A DNA stretch of 64,000 bases. Source: Tolypeutes matacus. Taxonomy: Eukaryota; Chordata; Mammalia; Cingulata; Chlamyphoridae. Where the stretch lies: contig JAKSZT010053764.1 in NCBI GenBank assembly GCA_026826555.1, forward strand, positions 20,762,516-20,826,515, read 5' to 3'. The first letter of the stretch is position 1; each line of letters starts with the position of its first letter. The notes under the pieces were generated by a model. It saw only the letters and a list, made by a program, of their open reading frames with translations. It did no database searches and was not told the origin of the DNA. Position numbers and translations under genes: made by a program. Below are positions 1 through 10,745 of this stretch, in pieces.

Positions 1-2330
1 AACCACTGAACCATTGTGTAAAAATAGAAGAAACCTCACAAAGTGGTTTAAACCAAACCTGATCATTCGGGCAGGGGGGTTTAGCAGTCTTGAAACTGCC
101 ATTTCACAAAGGGTGGGCATGACTGTAGAATGCCATAGAACTTTAGGAACAGCTGGCCTATCGAAGGCAGATTGAGATGCTTTAAGCTGATTGCTTTGAT
201 CCACATTTCTTCAGCTCCAGGCATCCCCCACTGTGAGTAGCCCTCCCATCGAAGTGTATGAGAGTCTGGAACCCATGGGAAAATAGGTAATATAGAATAC
301 AGCCCTTTGTTCTTTAGTTGGCTTGTCAAACTTCTTTAATTTAAAATAAATCCCTTTTCTCGCTTGCATTCAATTATTCCTTTTTGGCAAAAAAAGTCTC
401 CGTGAATGTGTGTTATTTCCTGCTTAGTCTTTTAAGGTTTTGTTTTTTAAAAAATTAAAAAGTAAGGCCTTCTGTCTTGGAGAATAAGTGTGCCTTGCAC
501 AGTTTGAAGCAGAAACCGTACTGACAAAAAGCCTTCTATTTTTTTTCAAATACATTAGCTGCAATTATAACTTCAAATCCTGGTAGAGTTTCAATCACAT
601 TTGTGATACATGCAATTTATGGCAAAATAAAATAATATCAGGTCATTTGGAATATAAGAATATTCCTAGTTTACTTCTTTTGCATTACTATAAAAATATA
701 CCTTTGTGCATAAGTGAACATATCAGGTTTTAAAAGTCATTTTCTCCACAGTCGTAATAAGAGTCCAGGCGTTAGGGCTCTGAATGGCTTTTCCATGAGT
801 TTTCAGGAAACTTGGGTTTCTGTCCAACAGTCTTATGTAGAGAGGTTTTGCTGAATGCACTGTATTTTCATCTGCTCCTGCCTCTAAATTCTGAAGGACA
901 CAAATTACTAACCATAAATCTGTTTCTCTACTAAGACCAAATCCAGTCAGTGAAGTCATATCGTTTTGGCGATTTTGTTGTTGTTGTTGGGTATGCTGTA
1001 GGCATTTCTTTCACTTTTCGGTTTAAAGAACAATTTCCTATTCCTCTAATGATTTCAGTTACATATGCATTTTTGTTCGTTGTAATCTAGTCTTTTCATC
1101 CTCATTTGACTTCATTTGCTTTAATTAATCATCTTGTAAAGAGTGTTAACAGTGCTTATCACAAAGTAGACGTGTGAAGTTCAGTACTTTCAGATGGTTA
1201 AATTGATGACATGAATTAATCAGGCTTATAAATTTATTTTGTAGCTGCAGAGTCAGAATTCAGTATTTAGCAACAAATACTACCAAATAATTTTTAATCT
1301 AAGCAAGGGTTTTCTTAATGTGGCCAATAACACAGTATGAGTGACTGTGTGTGTATGGGTGTTATATAGGAGTGTATTCAGAAAATACACACATTTGAAA
1401 GTGCATTCCAAATCCTCAGCCAAAACTCTTTGCCCATAGTCCTTTATCCCTTTTAGAGCAAGGATAGAGATTTGTTTTTCCTTAGCCCCATAAGGGAAAT
1501 CATAGTCGTTTTTAAGTGCCTCTCCACAGGACTATGTTTCTCTTTCTTTTGCCAGCTGATCCCAGCCTCTGTTGAATCTGCTGGACATACCAAGCTGCCA
1601 AAATCCACCCCCTCTGCAACTTGTGCAACACATCAAGCCACGAGCTTTAGTACTTAACAGAGATGTAGTGAAAAGGCAAATGTCTTGGCAGCCATTTCAA
1701 ATGAGTGTAAAACATCCCCAAACAGAACCTCATCGGATATCAGCTCTGGCATTTGGGGGACTTGAAACCTGCCCAGTGCCATAATTTATTTTGCCAAGAG
1801 GTAAGAAATTGACTGGGGTTCAGAACGTAATCCTTCTTCAAATATTATTTCTGGGAACACTTTTCTCACCAAGCATGACCCCTCAAATTGAATCGTGCCT
1901 TCCCATCCCAGGCCTACATTCCTTAAGTTCTGTTCTAAAAGTAAATTGTTTATACAGGCAAGAAGAAAGCTGGTCTTATAATGCAGCAGAGAAAGATTTA
2001 GGATTTTATTTCTAACAGTTTTTCACTCCTTTCCTTTTATTCCCCTCCAGATTACCAAAACAACTTTTATAGCTCACGTTTTAAGTAGATCTTGTGAAAA
2101 AACCCCACCATACCAAATTCAGCTAACTCTTTTATTAATCAGGGGTATAGACTGTCAGGAAAACATGCAAAATTGCAAACCTCAGGTAATATGAAAGCCT
2201 CACTTAAGTGAATCATTTCATTTGCTTTTCTTTTCAAACATCCTCCCGATCTATTAATTGACAGAACATCTGAGCAAAAGAGTGTTAGTACAAGTATTTC
2301 GATCAATCAAAAAGCAATAATAGTTAGCAT
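1..2330. other. Unassigned AT-rich sequence
   Basis: I recognise no gene or interspersed repeat in this stretch. It is AT-rich with short homopolymer runs and a short GTT repeat near 975-990. Only an exon-like open stretch near 1,560-1,784, treated as a weak finding, stands out. This could be unique intergenic or intronic DNA, or repeats too old to recognise by eye. Confidence 0.5.
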
Positions 2331-2334
2331 TGAC

Positions 2335-2500
2335 GCTTACTATATACTATTTACCAAAGACTATGTGTTTTATTCATTAATTGTTTGGACAACACTATGC
2401 TATCATCTCCCTTTTGCATGTGAGGATGAGGCATGGAGATGTAAGTAACTCGCCTAAGTCACACAGCTGTATGCAGTATCTTTTGACCCCGTAATCCCAT
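2335..2500 (-). repeat. MIR SINE, antisense
   Basis: The antisense MIR core is readable: an ATG-AGG type segment (gaggatgaggcatgg), then a taagtaactcgcctaagtc block and cacacagctg, which is the reverse complement of the classic 'agctgtgtgacc...aagtcactta' core of this tRNA-derived SINE. It is strongly diverged, as expected for a repeat spread before the placental radiation. A second weaker antisense MIR-like piece (ataacttgtcccagatcatt) follows at about 2,565-2,660. Confidence 0.65.
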
Positions 2501-2938
2501 GGCTGGGAAGAAAATAACTCAAAAGAAAGAGAAAGGAGCATGCACAAATATATTAATGGCTCTGATATGTTAAATAACTTGTCCCAGATCATTCAACTAG
2601 TTAGTGGAAGAACCATGTTGTCCACCAAGCAGTCTGCACGAGCACCATGCACTGACAGAACTGCACAACTATACTACCTGCTCCAAGCTCTGGGGTTTAT
2701 AAAGATGAACATGACACTGTACCTTCAGGAGTCTGCAGTATAGCACCAGGGATAAAATTGACATGGGAAAACAATTAGAAGACCAATAAAGGCTGAGATG
2801 AGAGGTAGATACAATAGCATGATTGAGCTGGAGTATTCAGAGATGTGTCCTGGAGGGAGAGACATGAACCTAAAGCTGAGGGTGACGAGGCTTTTGGAAA
2901 CAGAAAGAAAGGTACGGCACTGATGAATAGTAACTATC

Positions 2939-3542
2939 TGTTTTAGTTTGCTAACGACTGCCAAAGCAATATACCAAAAATGGGTTGGCTTTTACAGTGG
3001 GGATTTATTAACTTACAAGCTGATCGTTCTGAGGCAGAGAAAAAATGTCCAAATCAAGGCATCAAGCGAGGCTCTCTCCCTGAAGATGTGGAGTGCAGGT
3101 AATCCTGGACTTCTCTGTCACGTGGCAAGGCACATGGTGGCATCTGTGGTCTCTGCCTTTTCATCCAGGCTCTGCTGCTTTCAGCTTCTTGCTGCTCCTT
3201 CTATGGCTTTCTCTCTCCAGAATTCCACTGATTTCAGCTTCTTGCTCTCATGGTTTTCTCTCTCAGCTTCTGTTTGTTCCTCTCTGAACTCCTGGGTCTT
3301 TTCTCTCTCAGCTTCGGGGGGTTTCTCTCTGTATGTCTCTCGGTACATTCGTCACATTTGTAAAGGACTCCAGTAAGACAATTAAGACTCCCCTGGGTCA
3401 TGCCCCAGTGAGGTAATCTAATCAAAGTCCCTTAATTGAAGTGATCTAATCAAAAGGTACCATCTATAATAGGTTCACACCTACAGAAATGGATTAATTT
3501 AAGACATAATTTTCTGGGGTCCACAAAAGCCTCAAACTACCA
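2939..3542 (-). mobile_element. MaLR/MLT1-type solo LTR, antisense
   Basis: The unit begins TGTTTTAGTTTGCTAA and ends CTCAAACTACCA, giving TG...CA retroviral-type termini. The start resembles the reverse complement of an MLT1 LTR 3' end ('...gcagcc..aaactaataca'), so the LTR lies on the minus strand. The middle is a T/C-rich stretch with repeated 'ctctctcagcttc' modules (3,230-3,310). The same layout recurs at 6,686 and 49,006, making a family of at least three copies here. I see no exact 5-bp target duplication (ctatc before, cattt after), so the edges have mutated or are off by a few bases. Reading frames across it are chance ORFs. Confidence 0.6.
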
Positions 3543-3544
3543 CA

Positions 3545-4130
3545 TTTTCCTGTATTGGGCTGTTACTATATGACAGACATGCTTTTAATTGTTCCATGTA
3601 TCAACTAACTTAATCTCTCTGCTCACAAATGTACCATATCTAGAAGTTTAATGTCACCAGCTCAAAGAACCAGCTTTAAACTTAAATATAAAACTATAGA
3701 AAAAGACTGTTCCTATAACTACACTGTAACTCGATAAGTGATTTCCAGTGGAAAAATTTGCTTATTAATCCCTGAGTTCCTCCCATTTTTGGAGATGGCA
3801 TGGGAGGAGTAAGGAGAGGGAAGAAGGACAAAACGTGCTCCCATTTTCCAGCCTCAACTCAATCAGCCTTGTAAAAACCCTACCTACCATTTGCCTCGCT
3901 CACTGAATGCCTCCCCTGACTTTGTAATATTACAACAGCCACACCCACCCACACATTTGAATTCATATAGATTTTTGAAATTATGAATTTCATAGTCAAG
4001 GGATATGAGGGTATTTTTGCCATTAAGATAGAGTCCTCATTGGCCTCATATTCAATAGATGCTTTAAAAGTAAATACATTCTCTCTGCAGGGTTTAATAT
4101 TGAATATAGTCATATTATCTCATTTCATTA
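3545..4130. other. Unassigned sequence
   Basis: Mixed AT-rich sequence with a purine-rich patch around 3,795-3,830. I see no convincing repeat or exon. It separates the LTR at 2,939-3,542 from antisense L1 sequence. Confidence 0.4.
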
Positions 4131-4134
4131 TTTA

Positions 4135-5060
4135 AAAATTGTCCACAAACATTTATTTGCTGTTATTTGATCTGTCAAATAAGGATATGTTAAGGTCACC
4201 CTCAATGACCATGATCTAACCAGCATCTCCTTGTGTTTCCAACTTTGTTTCTTCAACTAGTTTTAGCCTTTGTTATTTGGTACATAAAGACTCACAACTA
4301 TTGTATCTACACTGTGATTACACAACATATTTTGTGGATATAAAATAATCCTATTTGTCAAGTTTTTGCTTTATACAGTTTTAACCTCTTCTATTTGGAC
4401 ATGGTGTTTAATATCTACTTTGTGTATTATACATTCATGGATATAAAATAATCCTCTTTGTCAAGTTTGAATGTTACATTGATATTCAGAATTTGCATTT
4501 AACTACAAGTCCATATAATAATGATTTAACTCAGTGGAGGCTTATTTCTCTCCTATAATGAGAAGTCCAGGCATAGGTGATAGCTGGCTTTAGTTGTGAG
4601 GCTCAAGGATGAGAAGGTCCAGGTCTCTTCAACTTTTTTGACCTTTTTCTCATGGTCACAAGATAGCTATTGCGGCTTTAGCCTCATGTTCACATTCCAG
4701 GATGAAAGGGCAAAGGGCGAAATGGCAAGGAGAGCTAAGCGTACCTGGAAGGAGCTTTCAGGAAGTTCCATCTGACAATTTCTGCTCAATCTCATTGGCC
4801 AGAATTATTATCACATGGTCACTCCATTTGCAAGGAAGGATGAAAAACATGGTTTTTAATCTGGACTCATTGCTGTTCTACCCTGAAATCAGAATTCATT
4901 AATTACTATAAGGGGAGACTGGATATTATATTATCAAACAGCAGTCTCTGCCAGTGGCTACCCCTGCTTTCTTTTTATTGAGTTTGCCTATCCTTTTGTT
5001 TTTATTTCTGCTTTTGTTTTTAATCCTGAATCACTTACCGATAACATACAGTTGATTTCA
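4135..5060 (-). mobile_element. Old L1 ORF2 5' region, antisense, interrupted
   Basis: Segments at about 4,135-4,485 and 4,925-5,060 read like the reverse complement of the endonuclease portion of an old L1M-type ORF2: 'tgtttccaactttgtttctt' in the first part and 'ccactcctgctttcttttt'-like sequence in the second. The intervening 4,490-4,925 looks like a separate insertion of a type I cannot name. The frame is destroyed. AT-rich sequence up to about 5,810 may be more of the same element but is not distinctive. Confidence is moderate because the identification is by eye. Confidence 0.45.
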
Positions 5061-6330
5061 TTTTGACTCAAAATTATATCACATTGTTTAATATTGTGTT
5101 TTATGCTTCCTTGCTATCTCATATCTCTATATATACACTATGTTTACTCTAGCCTTTTTTATCTATAGCAATTTATAAGATATAAAAGCCATTTGTTATT
5201 TTACTGTTAATCACCCATTAAGTATCAAAGCTTTATTTACTGTTTCCCTATATGTAAAATGAAGAAATTAGCATTGCTTTTCTTTCTTCTCATCCCATCT
5301 TTGCCTATCTATCTTGGCTGGTATTGATATACTCTGGAATTTTAAACCTAGCATATTGTCAAAATTACCATTTACCTTATGTATCTTCTCTTTCAATAAT
5401 TATTTTGGAGATTTATATTATTTTATACCATGTTTTCAGTTATTTAAATGTATTCTATTTTTAACTGGTTTCATGAAATAATATCTGTGAAAAACTATTG
5501 TTTCATACCCTGGTCTCCTTATTCTTAAAATATATCAAGACATCTCTCAGATAAATGAAGTATATCTGGAGAATTTCTTGCAGGAATGATATTTGTATAG
5601 TATATGGAGATATCTCTTTATCTGGAGAAAATATTTCCCTTGTCTTTATATATAGCAATATCTTGTTTGGATTCAGAAATCATGCTTTAGGAAAGCTATT
5701 TTTCCTATGATAGCTTTGTTGCTTCTGTACGATTTATTTTATTCTTTTTCAAGAATGCATATTACTCTCTGGGCCATTCATCTCTATATTTGTTGAAGCA
5801 CATTTCATATTGTTCTAGTTGGCCCCCAAGCCCAAACAGTGGCTGAACTAGCATCCCTCTCAGTTTCTGTTGTCCCTGTACCAGGACCAGACCAGTTCAG
5901 CCACACTGACAGCTTTGTTTGCTGGGGATGCTACACAAACTCTGGGGCCTACCATTGCTACTGCTTTTAAAAACTACCATATAAACAGAATTCAAGCATG
6001 GAGTATATGCTGTTTGCTGAAGGATCTACCCTCACCACCAACCTTCATCCCTCCAAATGGGGAAATGTTAGGAGAATTCTGCCAGGATTCTTTTACATAC
6101 TTTCCAAGGAGAATTGTTTCCGAGCAATAGAAGTGTTACATCTACTAAATCAACACAAATTCCTCAAGTTTTATTAATATTAACTAGTTTCCAATCCTTA
6201 TGTAAGCTTTCCTGATTTATAAATACCCTTTGTTGTTTCTGTGAAAGACCGTAAGATGAAAATGTAAGTTAAAAAGTTAACTTCTTACCCAGAAATTCCA
6301 AGTCAGTAGAAATAATGAAAAACACAATAG
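5061..6330. other. Unassigned AT-rich sequence (possible L1 remnants)
   Basis: Very AT-rich to about 5,810 and then more balanced. A duplicated phrase (atataaaataatcctatttgtcaag and its variant) lies just upstream at 4,339-4,465. No exon or RNA gene is apparent. Part may be decayed antisense L1. Confidence 0.35.
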
Positions 6331-6334
6331 TGGC

Positions 6335-6560
6335 TACTATTTATTGTACTTTTTATGGACCAAGACTGCACTAAGTATTTCACAGATATTATTTCTTGTA
6401 ATTTTATATCCAGGCTATAAAGGAAGTATTGATCACCTTTATCCTGCCATAGATGAAGAAAGAAAGAGATTAATGTGCCCAAATTTAGCCAACTAGCAAA
6501 TGGCAGAGTCAGGATTAGAACCCAATTCTGTTTGAATCTGCAGCTTATGTCCTAAAATTG
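6335..6560 (-). repeat. MIR SINE, antisense
   Basis: Antisense MIR architecture: a 'cactaagtatttcacagat' segment, a 'tagatgaagaaagaaagaga' segment in the position of 'gatgaggaaactgaggc', then 'tagccaactagcaaatggca' and 'agtcaggattagaaccca', the reverse complement of the MIR 5' head. It is diverged but collinear with the family. Confidence 0.65.
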
Positions 6561-6685
6561 TGTATTATCCTGTCTCCCATAGGAGGCAAAAAGGCTTTCA
6601 GAAACCGTTGCTATGAACCTCCAACTGGGCAAATTTCAGGAACTGAAGCCAAGATCTCAAGCATAAAAAGCAATTGCAACACCAC

Positions 6686-7130
6686 TGTCTTAGTTTGCTA
6701 AATGCTGCCCAAACAATATACTAGAAATGTTTTGACTTTTATAATGGTAATTTATTAAGTTTAAAGCTTACAGTTCTGAGGCTGTGAATGTGTCCAAATC
6801 AAGACATCATCAAGAGATGCTGTCTCACCAAGTTGCAAACGTTGGCATTCAGGTATATGGCAGCACTATCTAAAGATGCCTTCTATCAAGCACATGGCAG
6901 GGCCCAATGCAGATCACTCATCTCTCCCCTCTCCTCCAAGCCTCATCTCTTCAGCCTCAAGGTTCCCCATGGGCCTAGGCTCTCGGGGGCCTCTTTCCAT
7001 GCCTCTGTGCTCTGATTTTCCAGGCAGCTTCTTGCAGTGTCTCTGCCACTTTTTCTTGTGTATCTGCTTTCAGTCCTCCATTTATAAAGGGCTCCAGCAA
7101 GAGGATCGAGAAAAGGAACATCTGACTTTC
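6686..7130 (-). mobile_element. MaLR/MLT1-type LTR, antisense, partial
   Basis: Starts TGTCTTAGTTTGCTAA and continues 'atgctgcccaaacaatatac', 'taatttattaag' and 'cttacagttctgag', collinear with the LTR at 2,939-3,542. It runs on through a C/T-rich middle and loses similarity near 7,130. The expected LTR end appears instead near 7,420-7,565, beyond a MIR-like segment. The two parts may therefore be halves of one LTR or two separate LTRs. Confidence 0.55.
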
Positions 7131-7214
7131 AATCTAGTGACACATATTTCAGAAATAATTATGTTTGACATGAATCAAAGTAGCTGTGGTTTTTATATTT
7201 CAAACCTTGAGGTG

Positions 7215-7415
7215 ATGGAAGGAATACAAAGTAGGGAACAAAATAGATCAAATCCTGGCTCTTCATAACTAGCTGTGTGACTTTAGGCAAATCATTAAAC
7301 CTCTCTGAGTTTTCTGTCCTCACCTACAAAATGGGAACAAAAATCATTAGCCAATAAGGTTTCTGAAAGGGTCAAATATGATAACATAACTATAAGTTGG
7401 AACATAGTTCATCCT
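7215..7415 (+). repeat. MIR SINE, sense
   Basis: Clear sense MIR: 'caaatcctggctcttcataa', 'ctagctgtgtgactttaggc', 'aaatcattaaacctctctga' and 'acctacaaaatgggaacaaa' follow in the consensus order. It lies between two MaLR-like segments. Confidence 0.8.
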
Positions 7416-7419
7416 AAAT

Positions 7420-7570
7420 CTGATATGATCTCCTGTCAAGATCCTTCACACAATTACATCTGTGAAGACCCTCTTTGCAAAGACGGTCACATTCACAGGT
7501 ACCAGGGATTAGGACTTGAACTTATCTTTTGGGAGGACAAAAATTCAACCCACTATATTGACTATGGTAT
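7420..7570 (-). mobile_element. MLT1-type LTR terminal part, antisense
   Basis: Phrases such as 'caattacatctgtgaagacc', 'ggtcacattcacaggtacca', 'gggattaggacttgaactta' and 'caacccacta' are the reverse complement of the first ~140 bases of an MLT1-like LTR. It may complete the LTR that starts at 6,686. Confidence 0.6.
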
Positions 7571-8155
7571 TGCTTATCTTGTATTGACTGGTATCTGCCA
7601 CCGCAATGGAAAATAAAAATCTCTCTCTGAGACCTAATCTAGTTTGCAGACCCAGAGCCTATTAGTTGAAGGGAAATCTAGGTCCTCTTGAGAAAGGATC
7701 CTGAGGTACAACTACAAGCAGAATGGTAAATGTTCCTTTGATACTTCCCCAAGGGATCTGCAGCCATTTGTCATGTTAACTGTGTGCTGGGAAAGGGAAC
7801 ACCCTGACTTTTTGAAGACCATTAGGTACAGAGTCTGAGCTAACACTAATTCCAGAGGACTCAACTGCCATTGTGATGCTTCATTTAGAGCAGGAACTTA
7901 TGGAGGTGAGGTGTTAAATGACTGTATGTCTTGAATCCATCTCACAGCTGCCTAATGGGTTATTTCCCCAAATTCTGAGTATATAATTGGAGTAGAAATA
8001 CTTAGCAACTAAGAGAATCCTCATATTTATTTGTTTTCCAACATATGAAGTAAGAGACATCATGATAGAAAATGTCAAGTAGAAGCTCCTGAAACTACAC
8101 TCCACCCTGCCCTACCAAGATAATAAAATTGGGAACCTTACCACCATCAAAAAAT
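7571..8155. other. Unassigned sequence
   Basis: No confident repeat or gene. The last part may belong to the retroviral remnant that begins near 8,160, but similarity is too weak to say. Confidence 0.35.
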
Positions 8156-8159
8156 GTAA

Positions 8160-8802
8160 AGGATACAACTGGAGGGTGATCTCATCACATCCATGTTTAA
8201 TCCAACAATCGAATAGTGATGATGAATTACCATCATGGATGGTGAACAACAATGACAAATTTCCATGAACTTATCCAGGTAGTTTCCCTGATCAAAGTCA
8301 CTCTGGAAGATGTGATATTTGCACTAGAAAGATCAACACAGCTTCTGGTACTGGGTATACAGCTATCAAACTGGCAAATGTATTCTTCTTACTTCACAAT
8401 AGGGAGAATCAAAGGTAGCTTAGCTTCACATGACAGAATTAGCAGGACATATTCACTGTTTTGCCCCAGGATGATGTTAACTCCTGTTGACATTGCACAG
8501 AACATTTTGCTGATCCATTATATTATTGACAACATGCTAATTGGACCAAGTGAGCAAGATAACATAGTAATCACTCGTGTGCCAGAGGTGGGAGATGTGG
8601 AGACTAAACATATGGCGAACTTTTCTTAGAGATAGAGCAGTCTGGGGTATGCTGGGGTATCTCTTCTAAGGCAAAAGGCTAATTGCTGCAGGCTTCACTT
8701 TCTACCGGTAAGAAAGAGACATGGGACTTTCTGGACCTTTTTGGATTTTGTAAGAAGCATTCACCACACTTAGGAATGCTGTCTTTACCCACGTATCGTG
8801 TG
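8160..8802 (+). pseudogene. Endogenous retrovirus pol (RT) remnant, part 1
   Basis: Plus-strand sequence reads as a decayed reverse-transcriptase segment of an endogenous retrovirus. Landmarks in order are a palm-domain stretch near 8,335-8,380, a proline-glutamine-like segment near 8,460, and a degraded YxDD-type catalytic box at about 8,517-8,545 in which the aspartate pair is not preserved. A short in-frame open piece (8,252-8,629) survives by chance; frame changes and stops occur on both sides. Similarity breaks off at about 8,802 and seems to resume at 9,889, after an inserted LTR. The family is not assigned. It is non-functional and very old. Confidence 0.6.
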
Positions 8803-9888
8803 TCTTAGGCTGGGTTCTCCCAGAAGGAGATGCTCATATAAGGATGTGAGTACAAGTACTTTATATGAAAGGTGATACTAGGAAGCAGTGAGACAGAAAA
8901 GGGAAGGAAGCTGTGATGGTTAAGTTCATGTGTAAACTTGGCTAGGTTATGGTGCCCTGCTGCTTGACCAAGCAAGCACTATCTGGTTGTTACTGTGAGG
9001 ATATTTCATGAATTTAAATAATTACTCATTTGATTGCATCCATGGCTGATTACATCTGAAAATCAACAAAAGATATTGTCTTTAGCAATGAGAGAAGTCT
9101 CATCCAATCAGTTGAAGGCCATAAAAGAAGAAGTGGTGATTTCAGCAGTCATAAAGAAGAATTTCTATCTGTACTTCAGCCAGCCAGCCTCTCCTGGAAA
9201 ATTCATCAAAACCTTCATCGGAGTTCCCAAATTGCAGCCTGCTCTACAGAATACAGTCATGTCAATCCCCATGGTTGTGTGGGACAATTCCTGTAATTAA
9301 CCTCTTAATATTTACATGCACACACATATACACACACACATATCCTATTGGTTCTGTTTCCCTGGAGAACCCTGACTAATACAGAAGCCAATATAGGGTG
9401 CATCACCAAGCAATTTTTCACTCTGGGTAACTGAGGCTCAATCTCACTAGGTAATTCTGGAAGACAGTGTTATCTTCTGTCAGAGTTATACCAAAAAACA
9501 GGGGAGCCCATCTGTAATTGATTAAGTCATTGATCCTCTGGCACTAAAGGTTTGCACTGTGCATGGACTAAGAATGCTCCTGCAGCCAGTAAAAACCCTC
9601 ATGCAGTGAGTCACAGGTATTCACAGTAAACAGTCTTTCAAGTGTAGAGGTGAAGGCCAAGGATGTATAGTCCAGGCACTGAGATTGTCAGATACATACA
9701 GTGACTTACAAGGGCTGCCAGTTTCAAATGTGGCCAGAGCCAGAGAGGACTCCGAAGCAAGTCCAGATTGTAGCATAAACTGCCCTCCACACAGGTCACA
9801 TGACTCAGTAGTCGCAATGGTGATGAAGGTATCCATAGCAAATAAGAATGCTCCACAGACTCTCTAGCAAGGCTCAGTAGGAAAGTTG
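8803..9888 (-). mobile_element. LTR-like insertion within ERV pol, itself split by MLT2
   Basis: Sequence at 8,803-8,911 (starting tgtcttaggctgggttct) and 9,389-9,888 does not belong to the surrounding pol remnant. It reads like an antisense LTR-type repeat, with the halves joined across the MLT2 insertion at 8,912-9,383. The edges are inferred from where pol-like sequence stops and restarts; no target duplication was found. Confidence 0.4.
8912..9383 (+). mobile_element. MLT2-type (ERVL) solo LTR
   Basis: Starts TGTGATGGTTAAGTTCATGT and ends GGAGAACCCTGACTAATACA, the hallmark ends of MLT2 LTRs of the ERVL group. The inner phrase 'tcatccaatcagttgaaggc' is also typical. A perfect 5-bp target duplication, GAAGC, lies at 8,907-8,911 and 9,384-9,388, so this is a complete 472-bp solo LTR left by recombination of a provirus. 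A short CA-rich run (9,317-9,342) lies near its 3' end. Confidence 0.88.
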
Positions 9889-10195
9889 CAGCACAATGCT
9901 CCAAGGGTTCCAGAGTAAGGCCTTCTTTAGCAGAGACCTACTCTTCATTTGAAAAATAGCTATTGTGCACAACACTAAATGACTGTGCTCTGAACTATCC
10001 ATCATGAGCTGGCTATTGTCATATCCACCAAGTCATACGGATGAGCAAGCAAAGCCCAAATTTATTGTATAATGGAAATGATATATTCAGGGTTGGGCTC
10101 AAGCAAGTCCATAGTTAATTTCATGGACAAGGAACCCAGATTCTCACACCACCCACCTCCATTGCCCTTATGCCTCTCCCTGTGGCTTCATTGGA
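9889..10195 (+). pseudogene. Endogenous retrovirus pol remnant, part 2
   Basis: Resumes the retroviral pol-like sequence downstream of the inserted LTR. The order and orientation match part 1, and it would fall in the RT-connection/RNase H region. It contains several stops and no usable frame. It fades out near 10,195. Confidence 0.45.
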
Positions 10196-10555
10196 CTCTT
10201 TGAATCTTCTTGCCCTAAATATATGTTCATCTTCTTTGGAATTCAATTTGTCCAATCAAGCTTGGAAATCTCAACAGCTCTTGATTTCAGCTATACAGAG
10301 GACTGAAGAAATGCTTGGCTACTTCAGATGTTCTTTAAGCATCTCATCAGGGTTCAGCAAGCCATGAAGATAGCAGATAATGTAAGTCCCAGCTTCCTTC
10401 CTTCTGTGACTGCAGTGGGGAAAGCTGCCAACAAATCCAATGGATCTCTATTGATCTAAAAGAACTAGTTTGGAAAGGGTTTTCTGAGAAGTTTCCAAAT
10501 ATTTCATTATCTTCCTTTTTCAAAGCTGAGAAGGAATTTAAGCTTATGGAGAATG
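10196..10555. other. Unassigned sequence
   Basis: No recognised feature; possibly further decayed retroviral sequence. Confidence 0.35.
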
Positions 10556-10559
10556 CTTA

Positions 10560-10745
10560 TACCCACATATAGTTAACAGACATTATACTGTATGTTTTAC
10601 ATATTGAATCCTATTAACCCTGGAATGTAGATTAATATTAGACCTATTTTATAAATGAGAAATCCTAAAGTCACAGAGCTAGTAAAGAGTGGAGCAAGGG
10701 TTTTAACTCTGAGCATGGAACCCCACGCTTAATCATGATATTGAA
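10560..10745 (-). repeat. MIR SINE, antisense
   Basis: The antisense MIR pattern 'ttttataaatgagaaatcct', 'aaagtcacagagctagtaaa' and 'gagtggagcaagggttttaa' is present in order. Confidence 0.65.

Noticed and set aside
2948..3376. 142-codon plus-strand frame
   Set aside because: Falls inside an antisense MaLR-type LTR with internally repeated C/T-rich modules; low-complexity Ser/Phe/Leu product.
8252..8629. Functional retroviral gene
   Set aside because: Only a chance-open piece of a decayed pol; the RT catalytic box is degraded and frames are broken on both sides.
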